Shown here one piece after another: positions 15,654 through 29,802 of a stretch of 64,000 nucleotides of DNA. The stretch's first letter is position 1. The number at the start of each line of letters is the position of its first letter. Position numbers and translations under genes: made by a program. Under the pieces are notes generated by a model. The model ran no database searches and was not told the origin of the DNA. It saw only the letters and a program-made list of their open reading frames with translations. The DNA is from Geomonas silvestris. GTDB taxonomy: Bacteria > Desulfobacterota > Desulfuromonadia > Geobacterales > Geobacteraceae. The stretch covers positions 1-64,000 of the forward strand of contig NZ_BLXX01000015.1 of NCBI RefSeq assembly GCF_014193515.1. Direction: 5' to 3'.

Positions 15654-17915
15654 ATGGCTGACCAGGAAGCGCTGTTGCGCGAGCTTTTGGAGACCTTCCG
15701 TCTCGAGGCGCAGGACCACCTCGACTCGGCCTCCACGCTCCTCATCTCGCTGGAACGCGAACCGGAGCAGCCCGAGAAGCAGCGCCTGGTGGAGAGCCTG
15801 TTGCGGCGCATGCACACCCTCAAGGGGGCGGCGCACGCGGTGAACCTGGGCGAGGTGGCCCTCATCTGCCAGGACCTGGAGAGCCTCCTCTCCGAGGTGA
15901 AGCGCGGCGAGCTGGCGCTCGAGGTCGCCATCTACGACCGGCTGCACCGCGAGATCGACCTGTTGGCCGCGCGCATCTTCCAGCACCCCGGCGCCTCGCC
16001 GCCCGCGGCTACCCAGGTCGCACCGGCCGAGCCGCAGCGGGCCCCTCATGGTGCGCCCCCCGCCCCCCCCAGGGGAGCCGCGGCTTGCGCACAGCCGGCA
16101 CCCGGGGAGCTCCCCCCCGCGCCCCCCGCCGCAGCTCCCCGGCCCCAGGAGCGCCGGGAAATTGCGGGGAGCGAGACCGTGCGGGTGCCGACCCGGCTTT
16201 TGGAATCGCTGCTTTTGCAGGCCGAGGAGCTCGTCTCGACGAAGCTTGCCGCCGCCACGCTCCAGGAGGAGCTGAACCAGGCCTCGCGGCTTTTAACGGA
16301 GCGGGCCTGGGCACGCTCGCGCGCCCAGGAGCTTGCCGGCTACGCCCTCAGGGGTCAGGGGCCGCCCCCCTCCCCACAGCGCGTCGCCTCCTTGCTACAG
16401 GATTTCTGCGATACCGAGCGGGAGAGCGAGGCGCGCCTGAGGGGGCTTGAGCGGCTGGCTGAGCGCAACCAGCACAACCTGGCAGCGCTCATCGCCCCCC
16501 TCTTGGCCGAGATGAAACAGCTGCAGCTGCTCCCCTTCGCCACGCTGAGCGATCCCTTCTCAAAGCTGGTGCGCGACCTCGGGCGGGAGCTTGGCAAGGA
16601 GGCGGAACTCGTCTGCCGGGGGGCCGAGCTGGAAGTCGACCGCCGCATCCTGTCCGAGCTGAAGGAGCCGCTGCTGCACCTGGTGCGCAACGTGATGGAC
16701 CACGGCATCGAATCGCCCTTGCGCCGCGAGGAGTCGGGGAAACCGCGCCGCGGCAGCGTGGCGATCGAACTGCGCCTTCTGGATGCAAACCACGCGCGCC
16801 TCACGGTGCGCGACGACGGGCGCGGCATCGACCCGGCCCAGGTGAAGGCGACCGCGCTCAGGCTGGAGCTTTTGACGCCGGAGGCGGCCGGGCAGCTAAG
16901 CGACGCGGACGCGCTCCAGCTCGTGTTCGAATCGGGCTTCTCGACGAGCCCGCTGATAACCTCCCTCTCCGGGCGCGGCGTGGGGCTCGCCATCGTGCGC
17001 GAGTCCCTGGAGCGGCTGGGGGGGGACGTAACGGTGAGCTCCCGGCCGGGCCTTGGCTGCGAGTTCACCATGACCCTGCCGCTCTCCTTCGCCCTGATCC
17101 GCGCCCTCCTGGTATCGGTGGGGAAAAGAAGCGCACTCCTGCCGGCGGGAAACGTGGAACTGACCGCCCGGCTCCCCCGCGAAGAGATCCGCCAGGTGGA
17201 AAACCGCGACACGGTGCTCCTTACGGGCGAGGTCTGCTCCCTGGTCTCCCTCTCCGGGGTCCTGGAGCTCGGGGAGCAGACCGGCGCCGGGGAGGAGCCC
17301 TACCAGCAGGTGGTGCTGGTCAGGGCCGCTGAGCGGCGCATCGCCTTCGCCGTGGACCAGGTGCTCGGGGTGCAGGAGGTGCTGGTGAAGCCCCTGGGGA
17401 GCCAGCTTGCCCGGGTGCGCAACGTCTCCGGCGCGACCGTGCTGGGCGACGGCAGCGTGGTGCCGATCCTCAACGTGAACGACCTGGTGCGCTCGGCGCT
17501 CCACAGCGCGGGGAGCGGCGCGCGCGCCGCGGCACCCCCGGGGAAGGGGCGCCGGCTCTCCATCCTGGTCGCCGAGGATTCCATCACCTCGCGCACCCTT
17601 TTGAAGAACATCCTCGAGGCGGCCGGCTACCAGGTGGCCACCGCCTACGACGGCGCCGACGCGCTCACGCAGCTTAGAAGCGCCAGCTTCGACCTGGTGG
17701 TCTCCGACGTGGAGATGCCGCGCCTGGACGGCTTCCAGCTGACCGCAGCCCTGCGCTCCGAGGCCCGCTTCGCCGACCTGCCGGTGATCCTGGTGACCGG
17801 CCTCGAGTCGCGCAGCGACCGGGAACGCGGTATCGAGGTGGGGGCCAACGCCTACGTGGTGAAGAGCGGTTTCGACCAGACGAGCCTCATCGAGGTTATC
17901 GAGAGATTGACCTAG
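15654..17915 (+). CDS. cheA: Hybrid CheA-receiver kinase (WspE-like)
   Basis: 753 aa. Hpt domain with phospho-His54 in RRMHTLKGAAHAVN, a Pro/Ala-rich linker (~115-170), a helical region, HATPase with HLVRNVMDHGIE, DDGRGID and SGRGVGLAIVRE, a CheW-like domain (~480-610), and a C-terminal receiver (ILVAEDSITSRTLLKNIL, DLVVSDVEMPRLDG, VILVTG, VVKSGF). CheA-REC fusion is the defining layout of WspE and other non-flagellar systems. It would phosphorylate its own receiver and the CheB, and perhaps the downstream receiver-kinases. Confidence 0.93.
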   Translation: MADQEALLRELLETFRLEAQDHLDSASTLLISLEREPEQPEKQRLVESLLRRMHTLKGAAHAVNLGEVALICQDLESLLSEVKRGELALEVAIYDRLHREIDLLAARIFQHPGASPPAATQVAPAEPQRAPHGAPPAPPRGAAACAQPAPGELPPAPPAAAPRPQERREIAGSETVRVPTRLLESLLLQAEELVSTKLAAATLQEELNQASRLLTERAWARSRAQELAGYALRGQGPPPSPQRVASLLQDFCDTERESEARLRGLERLAERNQHNLAALIAPLLAEMKQLQLLPFATLSDPFSKLVRDLGRELGKEAELVCRGAELEVDRRILSELKEPLLHLVRNVMDHGIESPLRREESGKPRRGSVAIELRLLDANHARLTVRDDGRGIDPAQVKATALRLELLTPEAAGQLSDADALQLVFESGFSTSPLITSLSGRGVGLAIVRESLERLGGDVTVSSRPGLGCEFTMTLPLSFALIRALLVSVGKRSALLPAGNVELTARLPREEIRQVENRDTVLLTGEVCSLVSLSGVLELGEQTGAGEEPYQQVVLVRAAERRIAFAVDQVLGVQEVLVKPLGSQLARVRNVSGATVLGDGSVVPILNVNDLVRSALHSAGSGARAAAPPGKGRRLSILVAEDSITSRTLLKNILEAAGYQVATAYDGADALTQLRSASFDLVVSDVEMPRLDGFQLTAALRSEARFADLPVILVTGLESRSDRERGIEVGANAYVVKSGFDQTSLIEVIERLT

Positions 17916-17920
17916 AACGC

Positions 17921-19012
17921 ATGAAGACGGGTAACGCGAACAGCATGATCAGAGTACTGGTAGTAGAAGATTCCAAGACGGTGCAAAAGGCCCTGGTGGC
18001 AGCCCTGGAGGCGGACCCGGAGCTGCGCGTGGTGGGGACCGCCGACAGCGGCGAGGAGGCGGTCGAGGCAGCCGGCACCCTGAGGCCCGACCTGATCACC
18101 ATGGACATCAACCTCCCGGGCATGGACGGTTTTCAGGCCACCCGCGCCATCATGTCCAACTGCCCCACCCCCATCGTGGTGGTGACCGGGAAACTGGACC
18201 CGCGCGACTCGGACACCCTGTTCCGGGTCATGCAGGCCGGGGCGCTCATGGTGCTCGGCAAGCCGACCGCGCCGGGGACCCCGGAACACGCCGAATCGGT
18301 GGCCCGGCTGGTGCACCACCTAAAGCTCATGTCCGAGATCAAGGTGGTCCGGCGCAGTTTCCCGGAGGCCCGCGCCCTCGCCGCGCTTCCCGCGGCGCGC
18401 CCGGCGGTCCCGGGTAACGCAGGCCAGGTGAAGGTGATCGGTATCGGGGCCTCGACCGGGGGGCCGCCGCTCTTGCAGCGCATCCTGAGCTCGCTGCCGG
18501 AGGACCTGAACGCCGCGGTGCTCCTGGTGCAGCACATGGCCGAGGGGTTCACCGAGAACTTCGTGGCCTGGCTCAAGCACTCCTCGCGGCTCCCCATCTC
18601 CCTGGCCCAGGACGGCATGCCGATCGAGCCGGGCCAGGTGCTGGTAGCACCGGACGGGCACCACCTTGAGGTGGCCCCGGGGAACCGGGTGGCGCTGAGC
18701 CTCGCGCCGCCGGACAACGGCCTGCGCCCCTCGGTCGCCGCGCTGTTCCGCTCCCTGGCCCGCTACTGCGGCCGGCAGAGCGCCGGGGTGCTCCTTACCG
18801 GCATGGGGAGCGACGGCGCCAAGGAACTGAAGCTGTTGCGCCAGGCCGGCGGGATCACCATCGTGCAGAACCGGGAGAGCTCCGTGGTCTTCGGCATGCC
18901 CGGCGAGGCGATCCGCCTGGACGCGGCCTCCTACGTCCTCCCACCCGAGGAGATCATCGAACTTCTAACCAGGCTGGCAGCCCCGGCGCCCGCCCTTTTG
19001 TCCAGATCGTGA
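17921..19012 (+). CDS. cheB: CheB methylesterase (WspF-like)
   Basis: 363 aa from 17921; an internal ATG at 17945 (MIRVLVVED) is equally possible since neither has a strong RBS. Receiver with DLITMDINLPGMDG, then the methylesterase domain: catalytic Ser in GIGASTGGPPLLQRIL, His in LVQHMAEGFTENF and Asp in LLTGMGSDGAKELK. It removes methyl groups from the receptor to reset signalling. It starts 5 bases after the cheA stop. Confidence 0.93.
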   Translation: MKTGNANSMIRVLVVEDSKTVQKALVAALEADPELRVVGTADSGEEAVEAAGTLRPDLITMDINLPGMDGFQATRAIMSNCPTPIVVVTGKLDPRDSDTLFRVMQAGALMVLGKPTAPGTPEHAESVARLVHHLKLMSEIKVVRRSFPEARALAALPAARPAVPGNAGQVKVIGIGASTGGPPLLQRILSSLPEDLNAAVLLVQHMAEGFTENFVAWLKHSSRLPISLAQDGMPIEPGQVLVAPDGHHLEVAPGNRVALSLAPPDNGLRPSVAALFRSLARYCGRQSAGVLLTGMGSDGAKELKLLRQAGGITIVQNRESSVVFGMPGEAIRLDAASYVLPPEEIIELLTRLAAPAPALLSRS

Positions 19013-19023
19013 GGTAACCGTAC

Positions 19024-20376
19024 ATGCACCAAGCGCACCCCGGCCAGCTCCCCCAGATCCTCATCGTCGACGACAGCCCGACCCAGGCGAAGCTTTTGGA
19101 GCAGGTCCTTTTGGCCCACGGCTTCAAGGTTGCGGTCAGCAAAAACGGCGCCGAGGCCCTGGGGCACCTGCTGGAAAACCCCGTGGACCTTTTGATCAGC
19201 GACATCCTGATGCCCGAGATGGACGGCTTCGAGCTCTGCCGCCGGGTCCGGGAGGTCCCCGAGCTCAGATGCCTCCCCGTCATCCTGCTCACCCACCTAA
19301 ACGACCCCTCCGACGTCCTGCACAGCCTGGAGGCCGGGGCGGACTACTTCATCTCCAAGCCCTACAACAACAAGCTCCTGCTCGCGCGCATCCACGCCGC
19401 ACTCGCGCGCCGGGGCGCCTGCATCACGGAGAGCCCGGACGGCCGGGTCACCATCGAGCACCACGGCGAGCAGTACCTGATCAGCGCCCCGAAGGCCCAG
19501 ATCATCGACCTGCTTTTGGCCACCTACGAGCTCGCCGCGGAGAAGAACCAGGAACTTTTGAGCGCCAAGCAGGCGCTTTCCGAGCTGAACCTGCAGCTGG
19601 AGCAGCGGGTGCGCGAGCGGACCGCCCAGCTGGAGGCGGAGACCGCCGAGCGGTTCCAGGCGGTGGAGGAATTGAGGCGCAAGGACGAGGTCCTGATGCA
19701 GCAAAGCCGCCAGGCGGCCCTGGGAGAGATGATCGGGAACATCGCGCACCAGTGGCGCCAGCCCTTGAACGCCGTGGGACTCCTGGTCCAGGACCTCTCG
19801 CTTTGCTACGAGTACGGCAACTTCGACCAGCATTACCTGGACACCAACACCAAGAAGATCATGAAGCTGGTCCGACACATGTCCCAGACCATCGACGACT
19901 TCCGCAACTTCTTCACCCCCGAGCGCGACAAGGTCCCCTTCGACCTGAACAAGACCGTGGAGAAGACCCTGCACCTGGTCGAGGGGAGCCTCGCGGACAA
20001 GCGGATCCGGATCCAGCTGGAGACCGAGGCGGTGCCGGAATTGACCGGCTACCCCAACGAGTTCTCCCAGGTGCTCTTGAACATCCTGAACAACGCGAAG
20101 GACGCCTTCGCCGGGCAGCAGATCGAGGACCCGAGCGTCGTGGTGAGGGTACGCCTGGAGCAGGGCCGGCCGGTGGTGACCATCGCGGACAACGCGGGGG
20201 GTATCCCCGAGGAGATCATCGACCGGGTCTTCGAGCCCTACTTCACCACCAAGGACCAGGGAAAAGGGACCGGCATCGGCCTGTACATGTCCAAGAAGCT
20301 CGTGGAAAAAACCATGAACGGCTCGCTCACCGTGCGTAACACCCAAGCCGGTGCCGAGTTCAGGATCGAGGTCTGA
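19024..20376 (+). CDS. Receiver-histidine kinase with HWRQP-type H box
   Basis: 450 aa, cytoplasmic. N-terminal receiver (ILIVDDSPTQAKLLEQ, DLLISDILMPEMDG, FISKPYNNKL), a coiled coil (~165-230, LNLQLEQRVRERTAQLEAET), HisKA with His242 in GNIAHQWRQPLNAVGLLV, and HATPase with LLNILNNAKDAF, DNAGGIPEEI and GTGIGLYMSKKLVE. The receiver-first order means its kinase activity may be switched by phosphate received from the CheA encoded upstream. GAGGTAA precedes the ATG. It stands where Wsp operons have the diguanylate cyclase WspR. Confidence 0.9.
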   Translation: MHQAHPGQLPQILIVDDSPTQAKLLEQVLLAHGFKVAVSKNGAEALGHLLENPVDLLISDILMPEMDGFELCRRVREVPELRCLPVILLTHLNDPSDVLHSLEAGADYFISKPYNNKLLLARIHAALARRGACITESPDGRVTIEHHGEQYLISAPKAQIIDLLLATYELAAEKNQELLSAKQALSELNLQLEQRVRERTAQLEAETAERFQAVEELRRKDEVLMQQSRQAALGEMIGNIAHQWRQPLNAVGLLVQDLSLCYEYGNFDQHYLDTNTKKIMKLVRHMSQTIDDFRNFFTPERDKVPFDLNKTVEKTLHLVEGSLADKRIRIQLETEAVPELTGYPNEFSQVLLNILNNAKDAFAGQQIEDPSVVVRVRLEQGRPVVTIADNAGGIPEEIIDRVFEPYFTTKDQGKGTGIGLYMSKKLVEKTMNGSLTVRNTQAGAEFRIEV

Positions 20377-20378
20377 CC

Positions 20379-21533
20379 ATGACCAAGCAGGCGCCCCACG
20401 CTCCGTTTTCGCTTCTCTACGTGGAGGACGAGCAGCTCACCCGGGACACGGTCGCCGCGCTGATCAGGCGCCGTTTTCCGGAGCTCGTGGTCCACAGCGC
20501 CGAGAACGGTGCCCGTGGGCTGGAGCTGTTCCAAAGCCTTGGCTGCGACCTGGTGGTGACCGACCTCAAGATGCCGGTCATGCACGGCATCGAGATGGCC
20601 CGCCGCATCAGGGGGATCCATCCGGGGACCCCGATCATCGTCACCAGCGCGCATGGCGACATGGAGTACTTCATCGACTCCATCGAGATCGGCGTCAACC
20701 GCTACGTGATGAAGCCGATCGATGTGGAGAAGCTTTTCCTCGCCATCAAGGAGATGGTGAAACGGCTCACCCTGGAGCAGGAGGTGCGGGCCCAGCAGGC
20801 CGCCATCGTCGAGCTGAACCGGGAGTTGGCCGCGCACGCAGCCGAACTGGAGAGCGCCAACCGCGACCTGGAGTCCTTCAGCTTCACGGTCTCCCACGAC
20901 CTCAGGACGCCGCTTACCAACATAAACGGCTACTGCCAGGTGATCCTGGAGATCTTCGGGGCGGGGCTCGACCCCAAGTGCCGCGAGTTCGTCGAGGTGA
21001 TCTACGGGGAAACCATCTCCATGAGCGAGCTGATAAAGACCCTGCTCGACTTCTCCCGGCTCTCCCGCACCGAGATCAAGCGGAGCCCAACCAACCTGAG
21101 CGAGCTCGCCCAGGCGGCCGCCTCGACCCTGATCCTCTCGGACCGGGAGCGCCAGGTGAGCTTTCAGATCGAGCCGGGACTCAGCACCGAGTGCGATCGG
21201 GACCTCATGAAGGTGGTGCTGGACAACCTTTTGGGGAACGCCTACAAGTACTCGGCCCTAAAAGAAAAGGCCCGGATCGAGTTCGGCCGCCGCAGCCTTG
21301 ACGGCACCGACGCCTACTTCGTGGCCGACAACGGAGCCGGCTTCGAGATGAAAGACGCCGGCCAGATCTTCACCCCCTTCAAGCGGCTGCACGTCGACGG
21401 TGCCTTCCAGGGTTTCGGCATCGGGCTCGCCACCGTACAGCGCATCATCCAGCGCCACGGGGGGCGGGTCTGGGCCGAAGGGGAGCCGGACCGCGGGGCC
21501 ACCTTCTACTTCACCCTGCCGGAACCATCCTGA
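20379..21533 (+). CDS. Second receiver-histidine kinase
   Basis: 384 aa, cytoplasmic, starting 2 bases after the previous stop. Receiver (LLYVEDEQLTRDTVAALI, DLVVTDLKMPVMHG, YVMKPIDVEKLF), a short coiled coil (~140-165), HisKA with His173 in FTVSHDLRTPLTNINGYCQV, and HATPase with DNLLGNAYKYSAL, DNGAGFEM and GFGIGLATVQRII. Same receiver-first architecture as its neighbour but from a different HisKA subgroup (HDLRTP), so it is not a recent duplicate. The likely acceptor of its phosphate is the sigma-54 regulator next door. Confidence 0.9.
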   Translation: MTKQAPHAPFSLLYVEDEQLTRDTVAALIRRRFPELVVHSAENGARGLELFQSLGCDLVVTDLKMPVMHGIEMARRIRGIHPGTPIIVTSAHGDMEYFIDSIEIGVNRYVMKPIDVEKLFLAIKEMVKRLTLEQEVRAQQAAIVELNRELAAHAAELESANRDLESFSFTVSHDLRTPLTNINGYCQVILEIFGAGLDPKCREFVEVIYGETISMSELIKTLLDFSRLSRTEIKRSPTNLSELAQAAASTLILSDRERQVSFQIEPGLSTECDRDLMKVVLDNLLGNAYKYSALKEKARIEFGRRSLDGTDAYFVADNGAGFEMKDAGQIFTPFKRLHVDGAFQGFGIGLATVQRIIQRHGGRVWAEGEPDRGATFYFTLPEPS

Positions 21534-21564
21534 AGGCAGCCAACGCCACCCGAGGAGCAGCGAC

Positions 21565-23004
21565 GTGAAACAGCCACCGAGTAAGAACCTGCAGCGGATA
21601 CTTCTGGTCGACGACGAAGCCGAGATCCTGGAAAGCTGCCAGCGCTGCCTGCTAAGCAGCGGCTACCACGACGTGATCACCGAAAACGACAGCCGGGAGG
21701 TCATGAACCTCCTGGCCCGCGAGGAAGTGACCGTCATCGTGCTGGACCTGCGCATGCCGAACCTGACCGGGCTCGAGCTGCTGCCCCAGATCGTCGCCAA
21801 GTACCCGGAGATCCCGATCCTGGTGGCCACCGCCAACAACGACGTGGACACCGTGGTGAACTGCATCAAGCAGGGGGCCTTCGACTACCTGGTGAAACCG
21901 ATCGACGTGAAGCGCCTGATCACCGCGGTGAGAAAGGCGCTCGAGCTCTCGAGCCTCACCAACGAGCTCTCCACCCTGAAGCAGTACCTCTTCACCGACC
22001 GGCTGGACCACCCCGAGACCTTCGGGTCCATCGTCACCGGCAACAAGAACATGCGGGCCATCTTCCAGTACCTCGAGGTGGTCTCAGGCACCCGCCAGCC
22101 CATCATGATCACCGGGGAGACCGGGACGGGGAAGGAGCTGATCGCCCGGGCGGTCCACGAGCTAAGCGGTTCGACCGGCGAATTCGTGGCGCTCAACGCG
22201 GCGGGGCTCGACGACAACATGTTCTCGGACACCCTCTTCGGGCACCGCAAGGGGGCCTTCACCGGCGCCGACCAGGCCCGCGACGGGCTGATCACCCGGG
22301 CCGCCGGCGGCACGCTCTTCCTCGACGAGATCGGCGACCTGAACGAGATGTCCCAGATCAAGCTTCTGCGCCTGTTGCAGGAGCAGGAGTACTACCCGGT
22401 CGGCTCGGACTTCATCAAGAAGAGCGACGCCCGCATCGTCCTGGCCACCAACCGCGACCTCTTGGAGCGGATCAAGCAGGGGAAGTTCAGAAACGACCTC
22501 TACTACCGGCTCTGCGGGCACCGGGTGCACCTTCCCCCCCTGCGCGAGCGCCTGGACGACCTGCCGCTTCTGCTGGACCACTTCCTGGGGCTCGCCGCGA
22601 GCTGCCTGGGGAAGAAGAAGCCGACGCCCCCCCCTGAGCTTGCCACCCTGTTGGGCCTCTACCCGTTCCCGGGGAACGTGCGCGAACTGGAGGCGATGAT
22701 CTTCGACGCCGTCTTGCGCCATCCCGGGGGGGTCCTCTCCATGGAGAGCTTCCGGGCCGTGATCGGCGACGAGCGCCTGAATTCGAAGCAGGAGCCCCAG
22801 GAGGCCGCCACGGTCGGCGGCGCGCTGAACGCCATCTTCGGCCACTTCCCGACCATCGACGAGGTGGAGGAGTACATGATCCGCGAGGCGATGCGCCGCG
22901 CCAAGGGAAATCAAGGCCTCGCCGCGAAGCTCCTGGGGATGGGGCGCCAGACCCTCAACAAACGCCTGAAGGGGGACGGCAGGACGGCAGCGGCCGAAGC
23001 CTGA
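21565..23004 (+). CDS. NtrC-type sigma-54 response regulator
   Basis: 479 aa from a GTG at 21565 (VKQPPSKNLQRILLVDDE) with GAGGAG upstream; a longer frame overlaps the preceding kinase and is not credible. Receiver with VIVLDLRMPNLTG, AAA+ domain with Walker A GETGTGKELIARAV, the sigma-54 contact loop GAFTGA, Walker B GGTLFLDEIGDL, and a C-terminal Fis-type HTH (NQGLAAKLLGMGRQTLNKRL). It would activate sigma-54 promoters when phosphorylated. As the last gene of the chemosensory operon it is the probable transcriptional output of the system. Confidence 0.93.
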   Translation: MKQPPSKNLQRILLVDDEAEILESCQRCLLSSGYHDVITENDSREVMNLLAREEVTVIVLDLRMPNLTGLELLPQIVAKYPEIPILVATANNDVDTVVNCIKQGAFDYLVKPIDVKRLITAVRKALELSSLTNELSTLKQYLFTDRLDHPETFGSIVTGNKNMRAIFQYLEVVSGTRQPIMITGETGTGKELIARAVHELSGSTGEFVALNAAGLDDNMFSDTLFGHRKGAFTGADQARDGLITRAAGGTLFLDEIGDLNEMSQIKLLRLLQEQEYYPVGSDFIKKSDARIVLATNRDLLERIKQGKFRNDLYYRLCGHRVHLPPLRERLDDLPLLLDHFLGLAASCLGKKKPTPPPELATLLGLYPFPGNVRELEAMIFDAVLRHPGGVLSMESFRAVIGDERLNSKQEPQEAATVGGALNAIFGHFPTIDEVEEYMIREAMRRAKGNQGLAAKLLGMGRQTLNKRLKGDGRTAAAEA

Positions 23005-23421
23005 TCCCCGGCTCCCCCCAATCTTGGCAGCACAGCCCGACGTCACGTCCTCCCTGACGAAGGTTCATCGGGAAATTCCGGGGAGACACGATCTTTAGCC
23101 GGCAACAGGGCTGCACGCTCCCCCCTTTGGAAAAGGGGGGAGCGTAAGTCAACCGCGGCGCTTCGTGGAGAAGCGCCCTGAGTCTCCACAGTTCCCGGTT
23201 TGAGGCCAGACACCGGAATCGGCTCCGCGCCAGCGCGAACCCTCCCCTCTTTGCCACCCATCTCTTAAAAAAACTCCTGCCGGTTTGCAACGCTACGCCA
23301 CGTGGTATGCTTGCTGTCGTTCCGGTTCCCATGAGGAGAACCGGCAGCTGCTCTCCACGCCGCCTCCCCTCCCCTTTGCCCCGCGCCCCTGGCGGCTCGC
23401 CCCTTTCTGCACAGGAACCCT
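23005..23421. other. Non-coding gap before gltB
   Basis: 417 bp without a credible gene. It contains a perfect 13-bp inverted repeat (23116-23144) whose 21-bp core recurs elsewhere in the window. The gltB promoter should be in its right half, but I cannot pick one with confidence. Confidence 0.6.
23116..23144. repeat. Inverted repeat with CCCCCCTTT/AAAGGGGGG core (dispersed element copy 1)
   Basis: Arms 23116-23128 and 23132-23144 are perfect reverse complements with a 3-nt loop (GGA). The 21-bp core is identical, in the opposite orientation, to that at 59837-59857. It is about 110 bp past the sigma-54 regulator gene and might double as its terminator, but there is no T tract. Confidence 0.8.
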
Positions 23422-28008
<4,587 letters not shown>

Positions 28009-28110
28009 CTGCAGGCGTGATCGGTCGGATCGTTCGGCTTGGTCGGATCGGCCGGATCGAACTGATAGGGCAACCTCCCCCACAACACCTGAAGCACCAC
28101 GGGAAGAACC

Positions 28111-29588
28111 ATGGGCAAACCAACCGGATTCCTCGAGTACCCCCGAGCACTCCCCCCCGACCGCAGCTGCGAAGAGCGGGTCGAGGACTGGCAGGAGTTT
28201 CACCGGAAACCGCCCCCGGAACTGTTGCGGGAACAAGGCGCGCGCTGCATGGACTGCGGCACCCCCTTCTGCCACACGGGCATCCTGGTGAGCGGAATGG
28301 CGAGCGGCTGCCCGGTTAACAACCTGATCCCGGAGTGGAACGACCTGGTCTACCGGGGACTGTGGCGCCAGGCCCTGGACCGGCTGCAGCGCACCAACAA
28401 CTTCCCCGAATTCACCGGGCGGGTCTGCCCTGCCCCCTGCGAAGGGTCCTGCGTCCTCGGGTCCATCGACCCGCCGGTCACCATAAAGCTGATCGAGGCG
28501 GCCATCGCGGAACGCGGCTGGGAGGAGGGGTGGATCGTCCCGAAATGCCCGGCGGCCAGGACCGGCAAGAAGGTGGCGGTAGTCGGCTCAGGACCGGCAG
28601 GGCTCGCCGCGGCCGCACAGTTGAACCGGGTCGGCCACGCGGTGACCGTCTTCGAGGCTGCCGACCGCCCGGGGGGCTCCTCATGTACGGGATCCCCAAC
28701 ATGAAACTGGACAAGGAAGCGGTGCTGTTGCGCCGGGTGAAACAAATGAAAGAGGAAGGTGTCCGTTTCCGCCTGAACACCCGCGTGGGGAGCAAGTACC
28801 CGGCCCAGCGACTCCTCGCCGAGTTCGACGCCGTGATCCTGGCGACCGGGGCCGGCGCCCCGAGGGACCTGCGCATCGAGGGGCGCCAGCTGGGCGGGAT
28901 CCACTTCGCCGTCGATTTCCTCACCGCCAACACCCGCGCCCTTCTGGACGGCCGTGGGAATTTTGTGAGCGCCCAGGGTAAGGACGTGATCATCATCGGC
29001 GGCGGCGATACCGGTACGGACTGCGTCGCCACGGCGCTGCGCCACGGCTGCCGCAGCGTCACCCAGCTGGAAATCCTCCCCAAACCGCCCCTAAGCCGCG
29101 CGCAGGTGAACCCCTGGCCCGAATGGCCGGTGCTCTACCACGTCGACTACGGCCAGGAAGAGGTAGCCGCGCGCTTCGGCTCGGACCCGCGCCGCTACGC
29201 GACCTCGGCGGTCAGCTTCAAGGGAGATGCCGACGGCGCCGTCCAGGGGGTGCAGACCGTAGAAGTCCGCTGGGAGCTCAACCATGCCGGGATGCGCATT
29301 CCAAGGGAGGTTCCGGGGACCGCCCGGGAGCACCCGGCTCAACTGGTCCTCTTGGCGATGGGGTTTCTGGGGCCGGAACAGGCGCTGCTCGAGGAGCTCG
29401 ACGTCGCGCGCGACCCGAACACCACCATCAGCGCCGACTTCGAGGATTACGCAACCAGCGTCCCCGGGGTCTTCGCCGCCGGCGACTGCCGCAGGGGGCA
29501 GAGCCTGGTGGTCTGGGCCATCCGGGAGGGGCGCGGCGCGGCGCGGGAGTGCGACCGTTTCTTGATGGGCGACAGCGAACTCCCCTGA
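28111..29588 (+). pseudogene. gltD: Glutamate synthase small subunit, disrupted by a 1-nt frameshift
   Basis: The reading frame opens at 28111 ([12 protein letters not shown]) with both iron-sulfur Cys clusters ([21 protein letters not shown]) and the FAD-binding [14 protein letters not shown], then runs out of frame after DRPGG. The family sequence resumes at once one frame over ([16 protein letters not shown]) and continues with the NAD(P)H site GGGDTGTDCVATALR and a full C-terminus to 29588. The break falls in a run of six G (28671-28676); one extra G restores a 492-aa protein. A homopolymer sequencing error is the simplest explanation; a real null allele or phase-variable tract is the alternative. 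Starts 102 bases after gltB. Confidence 0.93.
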
Positions 29589-29614
29589 TTTTCCTAACGA
29601 TCCCCCTACTAAAC

Positions 29615-29663
29615 AAAAAAGGCATGTAAGCCGCCGACCAACTGGCGCTCCATGCCTTTTTTG
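29615..29663. terminator. Bidirectional terminator between gltD and the oxidase gene
   Basis: AAAAAAGGCATG and CATGCCTTTTTT form a 12-bp stem with flanking A/T tracts on both sides, between two convergent genes. Confidence 0.88.
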
Positions 29664-29802
29664 CGTCTTGCGACGTATTTCCTGACTAGGGGAAAATCGA
29701 GCTCCTCCTGCCCCGGCGGCATGCTTCACACGGGCTCCCCGGTTTCCCAGTGCCGGTGCGTCTTTCCTCCGTGTGCTCCGTGTCTCCGTGGCAATAACGC
29801 CT

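Noticed and set aside
19024-21533. GGDEF/diguanylate cyclase output, as expected in a Wsp operon
   Set aside because: Looked for GG(D/E)EF-like motifs in the genes after cheB; only receiver, HisKA and HATPase blocks are present.
21400-21564. Longer N-terminus for the sigma-54 regulator
   Set aside because: It overlaps the conserved C-terminus of the preceding kinase; the GTG at 21565 has a proper RBS and starts the receiver.
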